Source of the DNA: Prochlorococcus sp. AH-736-L23
GTDB taxonomy: Bacteria > Cyanobacteriota > Cyanobacteriia > PCC-6307 > Cyanobiaceae
NCBI GenBank assembly: GCA_028141225.1
Contig: JAOIPS010000003.1
Span: 1-64,000 of the forward strand
Length of the DNA: 64,000 nucleotides
Reading direction: 5' to 3'
Part shown: positions 1-9,198 of the stretch, one piece after another
How the letters are laid out: every line of letters begins with the position of its first letter
Numbering within the stretch: the stretch's first letter is position 1
Program-made: the position numbers and the translations under genes
Notes under the pieces: model-generated
The model's database searches: none
Seen by the model: the letters and a program-made list of their open reading frames with translations, nothing else
What the model was told of the DNA's origin: nothing

Positions 1-196
1 CCGAATGAGATTCATTCCACCTTTCCTTATCTCTTTTTTCTTCATAAGCAGATTTCTCTGAGAAATCATCTAAAATCTGTAATAATTGATTTGAAATAAA
101 ATTAATTTCTTCTGTAGTATTATTTGAATAAATTGTTTTTAACAATTCATCAATTTTTAATCTATCTAATTTTTTCTCTGAATCAATTTGCTTCAC
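1..196 (-). CDS. N-terminal fragment, possibly a sucrose-phosphorylase-like GH13 enzyme
   Basis: An open frame on the minus strand starts at a GTG at 194-196 and runs off the left edge, giving about 65 residues. It is charged and helical, with many Lys, Glu and Asp. An in-frame stop lies just upstream and no other usable start lies between, so the GTG is well supported. No catalytic motif falls inside the window. The guess of a GH13_18 sucrose- or glucosylglycerate-phosphorylase-like enzyme comes only from its divergent position beside gpgS, a neighbourhood I recall from marine picocyanobacteria. The gene is likely; the function is inference. Confidence 0.5.
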   Translation of the reverse strand, partial: MKQIDSEKKLDRLKIDELLKTIYSNNTTEEINFISNQLLQILDDFSEKSAYEEKRDKERWNESHS

Positions 197-213
197 TTTG
201 AAAAAATCAACGA

Positions 214-225
214 AGTATTAATACT
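214..225. promoter_or_regulatory. 12-bp perfect palindrome between the divergent genes
   Basis: AGTATTAATACT is a perfect palindrome in the 50-bp space between the partial minus-strand gene and gpgS, 21 bp before the gpgS ATG. It carries GTA and TAC halves like an NtcA site, but they are four bases apart instead of eight, so it is not a standard NtcA box. It could be an operator or part of overlapping divergent promoters. Confidence 0.3.
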
Positions 226-246
226 ATTCTGCACATCAATTAGAAA

Positions 247-1473
247 ATGGACTTTCAACAAGGGTTAATCACAACAATACATGAATATGGAGTTACAAGA
301 AATTTACTTAAAGAATTAAACAAAAGTCTTAAAAAAAGATCAACTAGCATTTTAATACCTTGCTTATATGAAGAATTTGAGCGTCCAGCATTAAAAGACA
401 TAAGAGAAGTTTTAAAAGACCTTACAAGCTTAAATGAATTAGTTATTGCTCTCTCTGCTAAAACTGTTGAACAAGTTAACGCAGCAAAATCATTTTTTAA
501 CTCAATGCCATTTCCAGTTCATGTTCAATGGACTAATTCTCCCTCTGTAATAGAACTATTAAAAAGCCAAGAAAAAAATGGGTTAGAACTTTTAGGAACT
601 CCAGGTAAAGGATGGGCTGTCTGGCAAGGTATAGGAGTTGCGACAAGAAAATCAGATGTCGTTGCTCTTTTTGATGCTGACATAAGAACTTTTAGTTCTT
701 TGTATCCTTCAAGAATGATACTTCCACTTCTGGATGAATCATACGGAATATCATATGTAAAAGCTTTTTACAGCAGATTATCATTAGAGACTAATCAATT
801 ACAAGGTAGAGCAACAAGATTATTTGTTGGTCCCCTATTGGCAAGTCTTGAGCAATTAGTAGGGAAGGGTCCCTTTTTACAGTATCTTCAATCATTTAGA
901 TATCCATTAGCAGGTGAGTTTGCTTTTACTAAAGACCTCGCTATGAATTTAAGAATTCCTTGTGACTGGGGTTTAGAAATAGGTTTATTATCAGAGGTTT
1001 ATAGAAACGTTAGAACCTCCAAAATAGCCCAAGTTGACCTAGGTTTGTTTGATCATAAACATAAGAATATTGGCAATTCTTCTAAAGAAGGATTACAAAA
1101 AATGTGTAAAGAAATACTTTCAAGTGTTTTAAGAGGTCTCATGGAGCATCAAGCAGAGACTTTAACTAGTACTCAACTAGCAACATTAGAAGTTCTTTAC
1201 AAAAGAGTTGGGGAAGATCGGGTAAAACAATTTGGACTAGATTCAGCAGTTAATCAACTTCCATACGATAGGCATGAAGAAGAGTTATCAGTACAAAAAT
1301 TCGCGAAACTATTGAGGCCGGCTACAGAAGATTACCTAGCTTGCCCTACGACACAGCAGTTACCAAGTTGGTCAAGAGTTCTATCTTGCGAAAACAAACT
1401 GCAAGAAGATTTGGCAATTGCTGGGTCACAAATTGTAAAAACAACTAAAAAAGAATTAATTAAAAACTTCTAA
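247..1473 (+). CDS. gpgS: Glucosyl-3-phosphoglycerate synthase (GT81)
   Basis: Cytosolic glycosyltransferase that joins a sugar-nucleotide glucose to 3-phosphoglycerate, the first step to the compatible solute glucosylglycerate. The 408-residue protein has a GT-A fold: an IPCLYEE segment at about residues 37-43, a GTPGKG sugar-nucleotide loop at 117-122 and a DAD metal-binding motif at 143-145, all typical of GpgS. Length matches the family. It starts at an ATG after a short divergent promoter region, and its 3' end overlaps the convergent ureC stop by four bases. Glucosylglycerate is a nitrogen-free osmolyte that is useful when nitrogen is scarce, which fits the urea genes next door. That link is inference. 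Confidence 0.85.
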   Translation: MDFQQGLITTIHEYGVTRNLLKELNKSLKKRSTSILIPCLYEEFERPALKDIREVLKDLTSLNELVIALSAKTVEQVNAAKSFFNSMPFPVHVQWTNSPSVIELLKSQEKNGLELLGTPGKGWAVWQGIGVATRKSDVVALFDADIRTFSSLYPSRMILPLLDESYGISYVKAFYSRLSLETNQLQGRATRLFVGPLLASLEQLVGKGPFLQYLQSFRYPLAGEFAFTKDLAMNLRIPCDWGLEIGLLSEVYRNVRTSKIAQVDLGLFDHKHKNIGNSSKEGLQKMCKEILSSVLRGLMEHQAETLTSTQLATLEVLYKRVGEDRVKQFGLDSAVNQLPYDRHEEELSVQKFAKLLRPATEDYLACPTTQQLPSWSRVLSCENKLQEDLAIAGSQIVKTTKKELIKNF

Positions 1474-3179
1474 AGTAAAAAGTACCTTTGAGCCATTGGG
1501 ACTTCATCAAGAGGTTCACAAGTAAGAAGTTCCCCATCAGAAAAAACTTCATAAGTTTGAGGATCAACTGAAATATTTGGTAGTTTACTATTAAGTTTTA
1601 AGTGTGATTTATTGATATTTCTGGTATTTTCTACAGCAATACATTTCTTTTGTAAGTGTAATTTATTTGGAATATTTTGATCTATTGAATTTTTACTTAA
1701 AAAGGTAAAAGAACTCTTAATAAGAGATTGGCCGAAACTTGCAAACATAGGTCGACCATGTACAGGGCCTGGGGTAGGAATTGAAGCATTTGCATCACCC
1801 ATTTGGGACCAAACTATAGATCCTCCTTTAACAACTAATTCAGGCTTTACCGCAAAAAAGGAAGGTTTCCACAATACCAAATCCGCAATTTTACCCTTTT
1901 CTATTGAACCAACATGTTTATTAATACCATGAGCTATTGCAGGATTAATTGTGACTTTAGAAATATATCTCTTTACTCTGTAATTATCGTTTCTATCAGA
2001 ATCCTGCGATAGCGGGCCCCTTTGAACTTTCATTTTATGAGCGGTTTGAAAAGTTCTTGTAATTACTTCACCAACTCTTCCCATGGCTTGAGAATCACTA
2101 GCAATAATTGAAAAAGCACCTATATCATGCAAAATATCCTCTGCTGCAATAGTCTCTCTTCTGATCCTTGATTCAGCAAATGCAATATCTTCTGGTATTT
2201 TAGAATCTAAATGATGACAAACCATTAGCATGTCAAGATGTTCTTCTAATGTATTCCTGGTATAAGGTCTTGTTGGATTAGTACTACTTGGAAGAACATT
2301 TTTTTCTCCACAAATTTTAATAATGTCTGGCGCATGACCTCCACCAGCTCCTTCGGTATGAAAGGTATGAATAGTTCTTCCGGCAATAGCGTTGATGGTA
2401 TCTTCAACAAAGCCTGCCTCATTCAAAGTATCAGTATGAATACATACTTGTACGTCAAACTTATTTGCGACATTAAGACAAGAATTTATTGTAGAGGGAG
2501 TGGTTCCCCAATCTTCATGAAGCTTCAATCCACATGCACCAGCTTCAACCTGATCAATAAGATTGCTCTCGTTTGTTGAGTTTCCTTTTCCAAAAAAACC
2601 TAAATTCATTGGAAATGCTTCTGCAGATTGAAGCATTCTTGAGATATGAAAAGAACCCGGAGTACAAGTAGTGGCATTTGTGCCAGTTGCAGGCCCAGTG
2701 CCTCCTCCCAACATGGTTGTAATTCCTGATGCTAGTGCTGTCTCAATTTGTTGGGGACAGATAAAGTGAATGTGAGTATCTATTGAACCTGCAGTAAGAA
2801 TATGTCCCTCTCCAGCTATTACTTCTGTTGATGCACCAATAACAATATCAACTTTGTCCTGGATATCAGGATTACCAGCCTTACCAATTTCAAAAATCAT
2901 TCCATCTTTTATACCCACATCAGCCTTAATTATTCCCCACCAATCTACGATCAAAGCATTAGTTATTACCGTATCTACAGCTCCATCACATCTTCTTACT
3001 TGAGACTGTCCCATCCCATCTCGAATAACTTTACCTCCGCCGAATTTAACTTCATCTCCGTATGTAGTTAAATCCTTTTCTACTTCTATAAAAAGTTCGG
3101 TATCAGCAAGCCTTACTCTATCTCCGGTAGTGGGTCCGTAAGTTTGCGCATAAGTATTTCTTTCAATTTTGTAGGACAT
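1470..3179 (-). CDS. ureC: Urease subunit alpha (catalytic)
   Basis: Catalytic subunit of the nickel urease that hydrolyses urea to ammonia and carbamate in the cytosol. The 569-residue length is standard. Nickel ligands are visible as HIH at residues 136-138. The carbamylated lysine lies in GLKLHEDWG (Lys219), with His221 as a further ligand. The flap motif MVCHHLD is also present. The ATG is four bases after the ureB stop, so ureA-ureB-ureC are probably translated together, with ureC last. The gene appears intact and active. Confidence 0.97.
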   Translation of the reverse strand: MSYKIERNTYAQTYGPTTGDRVRLADTELFIEVEKDLTTYGDEVKFGGGKVIRDGMGQSQVRRCDGAVDTVITNALIVDWWGIIKADVGIKDGMIFEIGKAGNPDIQDKVDIVIGASTEVIAGEGHILTAGSIDTHIHFICPQQIETALASGITTMLGGGTGPATGTNATTCTPGSFHISRMLQSAEAFPMNLGFFGKGNSTNESNLIDQVEAGACGLKLHEDWGTTPSTINSCLNVANKFDVQVCIHTDTLNEAGFVEDTINAIAGRTIHTFHTEGAGGGHAPDIIKICGEKNVLPSSTNPTRPYTRNTLEEHLDMLMVCHHLDSKIPEDIAFAESRIRRETIAAEDILHDIGAFSIIASDSQAMGRVGEVITRTFQTAHKMKVQRGPLSQDSDRNDNYRVKRYISKVTINPAIAHGINKHVGSIEKGKIADLVLWKPSFFAVKPELVVKGGSIVWSQMGDANASIPTPGPVHGRPMFASFGQSLIKSSFTFLSKNSIDQNIPNKLHLQKKCIAVENTRNINKSHLKLNSKLPNISVDPQTYEVFSDGELLTCEPLDEVPMAQRYFLL

Positions 3180-3183
3180 AATT

Positions 3184-3504
3184 TTAAGTGTCTAAAGAAC
3201 CGTTAACCAATGAATTAAAACCATATGCATTTCTTGAACCAGCAAAGGGAATTAATTTAACATCAGTTGTATCTCCAGGTTCAAATCTAATTGCAGTTCC
3301 TGCAGGAATGTCAAGACGCATACCAAGTGTTATTTCGCGATCAAAAATTAAAGCCTTATTAGCTTCAAAAAAATGATAGTGAGATCCAATTTGCACAGGT
3401 CTATCTCCAGAATTAGAAACTTTTACTGTTTTAACTTCCTTACCAAGATTTAATTCGATTTCACCTTTTTCAGGAATTATTTCGCCAGGAATTAAATTAC
3501 TCAT
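3184..3504 (-). CDS. ureB: Urease subunit beta
   Basis: Structural beta subunit that packs against UreA and UreC in the urease trimer. It is 106 residues and starts with the family motif MIPGE-like sequence NLIPGEI near residue 3. It keeps the conserved [12 protein letters not shown] segment at about residues 40-51 and the [12 protein letters not shown] segment. It sits two bases after ureA and four bases before ureC in a tight minus-strand operon. It is the separate bacterial three-subunit form, not the ureAB fusion seen in Helicobacter. Confidence 0.96.
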   Translation of the reverse strand: MSNLIPGEIIPEKGEIELNLGKEVKTVKVSNSGDRPVQIGSHYHFFEANKALIFDREITLGMRLDIPAGTAIRFEPGDTTDVKLIPFAGSRNAYGFNSLVNGSLDT

Positions 3505-3506
3505 AA

Positions 3507-3809
3507 CTAGTTAATCGGATTGTGAATAGTAACTAACTTTGTCCCATCAGGGAAAACTGCTTCAATTTGGACTTCATCAACCATTTCAGGAATGCCCTCC
3601 ATAACTTGTGATTTTGAAAGCCAGGTAGTCCCCTCTGACATTAATTGACTTACAGTTTTTCCATCTCGAGCTCCTTCAAGAACTTGAAAGCTCAAAAAAG
3701 CAATTGTCTCAGGATAATTAAGCTTAAGACCTCGACTAAGCCTTCTTTCAGCTAAGAGCGCAGCAGAAAAAATCAATAATTTATCCTTTTCTTGAGGTGA
3801 AAGATGCAT
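3507..3809 (-). CDS. ureA: Urease subunit gamma
   Basis: Small structural subunit of urease, exactly 100 residues as in most bacteria. It opens with [14 protein letters not shown], keeps the [11 protein letters not shown] stretch and ends with a conserved [13 protein letters not shown] tail. It is preceded by ureD with a 50-base gap and followed by ureB after two bases, giving the order ureD-A-B-C. I saw no clear NtcA site directly in front of it, so it is probably transcribed from upstream of ureD. Confidence 0.96.
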   Translation of the reverse strand: MHLSPQEKDKLLIFSAALLAERRLSRGLKLNYPETIAFLSFQVLEGARDGKTVSQLMSEGTTWLSKSQVMEGIPEMVDEVQIEAVFPDGTKLVTIHNPIN

Positions 3810-3859
3810 AATAAAAAATTAATCTATAAATTCTTAAAAAAGGTTCTTTCTGAACATAA

Positions 3860-4762
3860 TTAATAATTCATAGAATCTTGTAAAGGCCATACACCTTGAT
3901 ATTTTGGCTCACAAAATCCACAAACAGACCTAATTTGTTTCCAAATACAAAAAAAACATTTCCTTGCATCTTGAGAAGAACTTCCTAGGAATCGTACAGA
4001 GATTCCATTTTCAAGAATTCCAATAGATAAATGATTATCACTTTCATTAAAAATCTTTTTTATATTTCCCACCAGATTATTAATTTTTGATTTTGAAAAA
4101 TCTTTTTCGCAAATCCATATTAAGGATCCAAAAACTGGCATGTAATTCATGCCTGACTTGGCCACAAAACTTGCCTTAGATAATTCAATTTGATCAACAT
4201 ATTCCCAATCATCGTATAAATCATTATTTCTCATAATTTCTAATTTCGACCTAAAAACTCCACTTTGGATAGACTCTCCAGCTGAAGATCTTCCAAGCCT
4301 TATTAAATCAGTAAATAAGAAACTTGAAGTTTCTGAAATAGATACTTTAAATTTTTGATCATATAAACCATTTGCAAAGATAATTGTTTCTTGGGGGAGA
4401 TATTCCAAATGAGAATTGTCAAGAATATTTATGAGATTCTTTTGCTTTGAAAAACTTCCTTTTGGATTAATTTTAGATCTTCCAACTGATCCATAGACTT
4501 TCTGAGCTGAAGAAGTGGTTAACAAAACCTTAGAATTTTTTTCAAGATTTACTTCAAACTCAAGCAAATCTCCTCCTACTAATCCCCCTGCAGTATGTAG
4601 TACAGGCAAAATGCATCTACCTTCTTGATCGTGAGTAGACTTCAATAACTTATAAGGAGAAGTTGATTTAGATTTAAAGATTGTTTTATCAACATTTCCT
4701 AAACTTGCTTTATTATTGAAAAAATTTAAGAAACAATTACCTTCCCATGAAGTTTTAATCAT
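3860..4762 (-). CDS. ureD: Urease accessory protein UreD
   Basis: Chaperone that binds apo-urease and, with UreF and UreG, forms the complex that delivers nickel. It is 300 residues, near the usual size. Family segments visible include the [10 protein letters not shown] motif at about residues 55-64, the [12 protein letters not shown] stretch, and [12 protein letters not shown] with the following [15 protein letters not shown] region. The ATG at 4760-4762 faces ureE across 48 bases, so one short AT-rich region probably drives both halves of the urease cluster. Confidence 0.93.
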   Translation of the reverse strand: MIKTSWEGNCFLNFFNNKASLGNVDKTIFKSKSTSPYKLLKSTHDQEGRCILPVLHTAGGLVGGDLLEFEVNLEKNSKVLLTTSSAQKVYGSVGRSKINPKGSFSKQKNLINILDNSHLEYLPQETIIFANGLYDQKFKVSISETSSFLFTDLIRLGRSSAGESIQSGVFRSKLEIMRNNDLYDDWEYVDQIELSKASFVAKSGMNYMPVFGSLIWICEKDFSKSKINNLVGNIKKIFNESDNHLSIGILENGISVRFLGSSSQDARKCFFCIWKQIRSVCGFCEPKYQGVWPLQDSMNY

Positions 4763-4810
4763 AAATTGTTTTCTTTAATTATTAAATTAAAGTAACCAAA
4801 AATTTTGATT

Positions 4811-5260
4811 ATGAGAATGAATAAACAAATTGTTGTAACTGATTGGATTAAAGATAAACCGCGATTAGGTTCATTTTTAAAACTCACCTTAAGTTCAGAT
4901 GAACGAAGAATCTTACGAGGTAAAAGATTAACTGATTGTAATCAAGAAATAATTTTACAGTTACCTAGAAAGGGCAAATTAAATGATGGAGATATTCTTT
5001 CAACTAATGATTCCAATTTTTATGTAGAAATAATTGCCAAAACAGAAGATTTAATTGAAATAAGGTCAAATTCTAAAAAGGAGCTTATTAAAACAGCTTA
5101 TCATCTAGGAAATAGGCACGTGGAAGTAGAAATTGAAGAAGACATTCTTCTAACAAAAAGTGATTATGTTATTAAAAATATGCTTCTTAATTTTAAAGTT
5201 GATGTAAAAAATACCAACAAAAAGTTTTTCCCGGAAAGAGGTGCCCATAGTCATGAGTAA
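4811..5260 (+). CDS. ureE: Urease accessory protein UreE (nickel metallochaperone)
   Basis: Nickel carrier that hands Ni to the UreG/urease complex. About 149 residues, with the UreE N-terminal domain (SSDERRILRGKRL near residues 26-40) and the conserved TAYHLGNRHVEVEIEEDILL segment containing the interface His. The tail is short and only weakly His-rich (ending AHSHE), unlike the long His tails of some homologues. I chose the ATG at 4811. An in-frame TTG six bases upstream and an ATG at 4817 are also possible. The stop overlaps the ureF start. Confidence 0.9.
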   Translation: MRMNKQIVVTDWIKDKPRLGSFLKLTLSSDERRILRGKRLTDCNQEIILQLPRKGKLNDGDILSTNDSNFYVEIIAKTEDLIEIRSNSKKELIKTAYHLGNRHVEVEIEEDILLTKSDYVIKNMLLNFKVDVKNTNKKFFPERGAHSHE

Positions 5261-5939
5261 AAGTCACTTATTAAAATATTTATTAATAAGTCCTAACTTA
5301 CCTGTTGGAGGATTTTGTTATTCGGAGGGGATGGAGAGTTATCTTAATAATAAAAATTTAAAAGACTCAAATTCGGTAAAAGAATTAATCCTAAATGAAC
5401 TAAAAATTGGACAGATCAGACTTGATGCTAGAGTTTTACTAGATTTTTTTGATATTTTCAGCGAGATAAACGAAAACAAAAATTTAAAAAATAATTTGCA
5501 AAAGCTATTGAGTTTGGATAAATGGATCCTCTCATCAAAGGACTCTCTCGAAATGAGAGAACAACAAATTCAAATGGCAAAATCTCTCTTTGATTTAACC
5601 AAAGAATTTGGATTTGAATATCTATATGAAAATAATAAAAAAAGCTCCTGGTCATTAGCGTGGAGTTGGGCTTGTTATTGTTTTGAAATTACAAAATTAG
5701 AAATGGTTGAGAATTTTTTCTACGCGTGGAGTGCAAACCAACTTAGTGCAGCATTAAGAATTATTCCTATTGGGTCAACAAAAGCACAATTAATTCAAAG
5801 AGACTTATTAGAAGTAATTTCAAAAGTTTCTAAAGAAATTCTAGACAAAGAAATTGATGACATCTATTTTGGCAATGTAGGTTTAGCTATGGCACAACAA
5901 AATCATAATGACCTTTATACAAAACTTTTTAGAAATTAA
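5253..5939 (+). CDS. ureF: Urease accessory protein UreF
   Basis: Accessory protein that couples UreD to the UreG GTPase during nickel insertion. About 228 residues, all-helical. It opens with LLKYLLISPNLPVGGFCYSEGMES, and the SP-x-LPxGxF-x-YSxG pattern is diagnostic of UreF. The C-terminal SANQLSAALRIIPIGSTKAQ stretch is also conserved. I chose the ATG at 5253, which overlaps the last eight bases of ureE. A GTG 12 bases upstream is in frame but would extend the overlap. UreG follows after three bases. Confidence 0.93.
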   Translation: MSKSHLLKYLLISPNLPVGGFCYSEGMESYLNNKNLKDSNSVKELILNELKIGQIRLDARVLLDFFDIFSEINENKNLKNNLQKLLSLDKWILSSKDSLEMREQQIQMAKSLFDLTKEFGFEYLYENNKKSSWSLAWSWACYCFEITKLEMVENFFYAWSANQLSAALRIIPIGSTKAQLIQRDLLEVISKVSKEILDKEIDDIYFGNVGLAMAQQNHNDLYTKLFRN

Positions 5940-5942
5940 TTT

Positions 5943-6554
5943 ATGAGCAGCAAATTGAGAGTAGGGGTAGCTGGGCCCGTAGGTTCAGGAAAAACTGCAT
6001 TAGTAGAAACTCTATGCTTAAGCCTGAAAAAAAATTATGAGATAGCAGTTGTAACCAATGATATCTACACAAAAGAAGATGCTAACTTTCTAATAAATAA
6101 AAAAGTTTTAGAGGAAGGAAGGATTATTGGTGTAGAAACAGGAGGTTGTCCTCATACAGCGATAAGAGAGGATTGTTCCTTAAATAAAAATGCAGTTTTA
6201 GATTTAGAAAATAAATATAATCCCTTAGATTTCGTTTTTGTAGAAAGTGGAGGTGATAATTTAGCATCTAGTTTTAGTCCAGAACTCGTAGATTTATCTA
6301 TATACGTTATTGATGTATCTGCAGGAGACAAAATTCCTAGAAAAGGGGGACCAGGTATAACAAGATCAGATTTATTATTAATAAACAAAATTGACTTAGC
6401 AGATATGGTTGGTGCAGATTTAAATATTATGAAAAGTGATACGGAATTTATGAGAAAAGGGAAACCTTGGTTTTTTACCAACCTAAGTAGCGGCATAGGA
6501 GTTGAAGAAATAACTAAATTTTTAGAATCACAAATACCAAACAATAGAAACTAG
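5943..6554 (+). CDS. ureG: Urease accessory GTPase UreG
   Basis: SIMIBI-class GTPase that powers nickel insertion into urease. The 203-residue protein shows the P-loop GPVGSGKT at residues 11-18, the metal-binding CPH motif at 69-71, ESGGDNL at 101-107, and the guanine-specificity NKID at 148-151. It lacks the His-rich N-terminal extension found in plant UreG. It closes the ureEFG operon. The following 128 bases hold the urtA promoter. Confidence 0.96.
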   Translation: MSSKLRVGVAGPVGSGKTALVETLCLSLKKNYEIAVVTNDIYTKEDANFLINKKVLEEGRIIGVETGGCPHTAIREDCSLNKNAVLDLENKYNPLDFVFVESGGDNLASSFSPELVDLSIYVIDVSAGDKIPRKGGPGITRSDLLLINKIDLADMVGADLNIMKSDTEFMRKGKPWFFTNLSSGIGVEEITKFLESQIPNNRN

Positions 6555-6592
6555 AAAAATGTTTATTAATAATATATTGGATTCAACAAAAA

Positions 6593-6634
6593 GTTACGAC
6601 TGATACAAAACTAATCCTCACTCGTTAATAACTT
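6593..6634 (+). promoter_or_regulatory. Candidate NtcA-activated promoter of urtA
   Basis: GTTACGACTGATAC at 6593-6606 matches the NtcA consensus GTA-N8-TAC except at one base. A TAN3T-type -10 element, TAACTT at 6629-6634, follows with a 22-base gap, which is the spacing known for cyanobacterial NtcA class II promoters. The urtA start lies about 49 bases further on. This agrees with nitrogen control of urea uptake genes known in cyanobacteria. The match was found by eye and has not been tested. Confidence 0.6.
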
Positions 6635-6682
6635 TTACTTTATCCCCCTAATGAGGGTCAATTACCTAATTTATCCTAATTC

Positions 6683-7960
6683 ATGAGAATTTCAAGGCGT
6701 ATTTTGGCAGGTTTAGCTACTGCCTCACTTGCTGTCACAGCAACTTCCTGTGGTGGAGGCGGAACCTCCGGAAGTTTCGATGACACAGTAACCGTTGGTA
6801 TTTTGCATTCGTTATCCGGAACAATGGCTATCTCTGAATCAACTCTTGTTGATACAGAAAAAATGGCTATTGAAGAGATAAATGCTGCTGGTGGTGTTAA
6901 AGTTGGCGGCAAAAGCTACAAAATAGAATACATAGTTGAAGATGGTGCATCTGACTGGCCAACTTTTGCTGAAAAATCAAAGAAACTTATAGACCAAGAC
7001 GGAGTTCCTGTCGTATTTGGTGGATGGACATCTGCAAGTAGAAAGGCAATGTTACCTGTCTACGAATCAAAAGATGCGTTCCTCTATTACCCAATTCAAT
7101 ATGAAGCTCAAGAATGCTCTAACAACATTTTCTATACTGGAGCCACACCAAACCAACAATCTGAACCCGCTACAGATTTCATGTATAAGCGTTCTCCTGC
7201 AGCTGGCGGAGATTTCTTCCTTGTAGGTTCTGATTATGTTTTCCCAAGGACTTCAAACACAATCACAAAAGCTCAGGTAAAACAGTTAGGCGGTAAAGTT
7301 GTTGGAGAAGATTACCTTCCATTAGGAAATACTGAAGTTGCTCCAATTATCTCAAAAATCAAAAAAGCTTTGCCTGAGGGTGGAATAATCATTAATACTC
7401 TTAATGGTGACCAAAACGTTGCATTCTTCAAACAGATTCAAGACGCAGGTATCACACCTTCAAGTGGGTACTACGTAATGAACTATTCAATTGCTGAAGA
7501 AGAGATTAGTACGATTGGTCCTGAGTTCCTTGAAGGTCACTACGGCGCTTGGAATTACATGATGTCAATTGATACTCCTGCATCTAAGAAATTTGCTGCA
7601 AGTTTCAAGAAAAGATGGGGAGCAGATAGAGTTGTAGCTGATCCTCAAGAATCTGCTTATAACATGGTCTACTTATGGAAACAGGCGGTAGAAGATGCTG
7701 GAACATTCGACGACAACGCAGTAAGGGAAGCCCTTGTTGGACAAAAGTTTGACGCTCCACAAGGTCCTGTTGAAGTTATGCCCAATCACCACTTATCTCA
7801 AACAGTAAGAATTGGTGAGATTAATTCAGAGGGTGGATTTACAATCCTTGAAGAGACAGGAGTTGTTCTTCCTCAAGCATGGAACCAAAAGCATCCAAGT
7901 TCAAAAGGATTTGCATGCGACTGGACAGATCCTTCAAAAGGTGAAAAGTATAAGCTTTAA
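6683..7960 (+). CDS. urtA: Urea ABC transporter, substrate-binding lipoprotein
   Basis: Periplasmic urea-binding protein of the UrtABCDE importer, 425 residues. It has a basic N-terminus and hydrophobic helix, then Cys23 in ATSCGGG, a plausible lipobox, followed by a Gly/Ser linker. The mature part is a type I binding protein of the amide/urea family, with GILHSLSGTMAISE near residues 39-52 and VFGGWTSASRKAMLPV. Codon use is GC-richer than its neighbours, suggesting strong expression. It follows a candidate NtcA promoter and is separated from urtB by a hairpin terminator, so it may be made in excess over the membrane parts. Confidence 0.95.
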   Translation: MRISRRILAGLATASLAVTATSCGGGGTSGSFDDTVTVGILHSLSGTMAISESTLVDTEKMAIEEINAAGGVKVGGKSYKIEYIVEDGASDWPTFAEKSKKLIDQDGVPVVFGGWTSASRKAMLPVYESKDAFLYYPIQYEAQECSNNIFYTGATPNQQSEPATDFMYKRSPAAGGDFFLVGSDYVFPRTSNTITKAQVKQLGGKVVGEDYLPLGNTEVAPIISKIKKALPEGGIIINTLNGDQNVAFFKQIQDAGITPSSGYYVMNYSIAEEEISTIGPEFLEGHYGAWNYMMSIDTPASKKFAASFKKRWGADRVVADPQESAYNMVYLWKQAVEDAGTFDDNAVREALVGQKFDAPQGPVEVMPNHHLSQTVRIGEINSEGGFTILEETGVVLPQAWNQKHPSSKGFACDWTDPSKGEKYKL

Positions 7961-7981
7961 TCTAATTAAAACCTATACTTC

Positions 7982-8015
7982 AAAATAAAAGGAGGTTAAC
8001 GCCTCCTTTTATTTT
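7982..8015. terminator. Strong hairpin between urtA and urtB
   Basis: Two perfect 14-base inverted arms (AAAATAAAAGGAGG and its complement) surround a six-base loop, with AT-rich flanks that give a U-run in either direction. It sits 21 bases after the urtA stop and 28 bases before urtB. It looks like a rho-independent terminator acting as a partial attenuator or 3'-end stabiliser inside the operon. Confidence 0.85.
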
Positions 8016-8043
8016 ATATAATCAAATATTTTCTTTTTCTAAA

Positions 8044-9198
8044 TTGGAGTTACTTCTCGATAGTCTTTTTAATGGTGTTGCAATCGGATCTGTATTACTT
8101 GTTGCTGCATTAGGTCTAGCAATTGTTTTTGGTCTTATGGGTGTAATAAATCTTGCCCATGGAGAACTTATGATGCTTGGGGCTTACACAACATATGTAA
8201 CACAATTAATTTTCAAATTACCTATATTAAAACCTTTCTACAATTCGTACATAATAGTTTCTATTTTCCTTGCTTTTATTGTTAGTGGAGTAGTAGGCAT
8301 CCTCCTTGAAAAAACTATAATAAGAAAGCTTTATGGAAGTCCACTAGAAACACTTCTCGCAACTTGGGGCGTAAGCTTAATTCTTCAACAATTTGTCAGA
8401 AGTGTACCTTTAGCTTATGGGACCGGTCTAGTTATAAGTCTATTAATTGGTTTATTCTTACCAACAACATTCCCTTCAAAAATAAAAGAATCAATAAATT
8501 TCAAATATTTTAAATTTAGTTCTTGGCTATTTGCTGCTTTAACTGGGGTCCTGACAGGTAGCTTAATCTCATCCTCTGTCAGCAAACTTAGTAGAGCAAG
8601 CGCTCGAAATGTTGATGTAACAGCGCCCTCATGGATGAGAGGTCAAGTTGAAATTATTGGCACTGCATTTCCTAAAACAAGATTAATGATAATTGTCATT
8701 ACTCTAATCTCTGTAATAGCAATAACATTATTTCTTAATCAAAGTGCTTGGGGGATGCGTATAAGAGCAGTTACTCAGAACCGACAAATGAGTGATTGTC
8801 TTGGTATATCTACTGAAAAAGTGGATATAATTACTTTTGGAATTGGATCTGGCTTAGCAGGAGTTGCTGGGGTAGCAGTATCTCTTTTAGGTTCTGTAGG
8901 ACCTAATGTTGGCGGAAACTATATAGTTGGTTGTTTTATGGTTGTAGTGCTTGGAGGAGTAGGAAATTTATTAGGAACAGTACTTGCTTCATTTGGAATA
9001 GGAATAATGACAGATTTAATTGGAGCTGGCAGGCTCTTATCAATATGGCCAGATATGCCTTTACCTTTATCGAACACAATTAACTTTTTTGCGACCACAA
9101 GTATGGCAAGAGTAATGATATTTGCACTAATTGTTATATTCTTGCAATTTAAACCTACAGGTTTATTTCCTCAAAAAGGAAGGATGGTTGAAAACTAA
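8044..9198 (+). CDS. urtB: Urea ABC transporter, permease UrtB
   Basis: One of two inner-membrane permeases of the urea importer, branched-chain-amino-acid (LivH) type, 384 residues. Multiple hydrophobic helices are visible. The LivH-like signatures include AIVFGLMGVINLAHGELMMLGAY at about residues 27-49 and, near the C-terminus, GLAGVAGVAVSLLGSVGPNVGGNYIV and the GNLLGTVLASFGIG stretch. The start is a TTG, with no better ATG nearby. The stop overlaps the urtC ATG by one base. Confidence 0.94.
   Translation: MELLLDSLFNGVAIGSVLLVAALGLAIVFGLMGVINLAHGELMMLGAYTTYVTQLIFKLPILKPFYNSYIIVSIFLAFIVSGVVGILLEKTIIRKLYGSPLETLLATWGVSLILQQFVRSVPLAYGTGLVISLLIGLFLPTTFPSKIKESINFKYFKFSSWLFAALTGVLTGSLISSSVSKLSRASARNVDVTAPSWMRGQVEIIGTAFPKTRLMIIVITLISVIAITLFLNQSAWGMRIRAVTQNRQMSDCLGISTEKVDIITFGIGSGLAGVAGVAVSLLGSVGPNVGGNYIVGCFMVVVLGGVGNLLGTVLASFGIGIMTDLIGAGRLLSIWPDMPLPLSNTINFFATTSMARVMIFALIVIFLQFKPTGLFPQKGRMVEN

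Noticed and set aside
6610..6624. TCCTCACTC stretch resembling the Yfr1 small RNA motif ACTCCTCACAC
   Set aside because: Only partly matching, with no flanking stem-loops, and Yfr1 is normally located between other genes. It lies in the urtA promoter.
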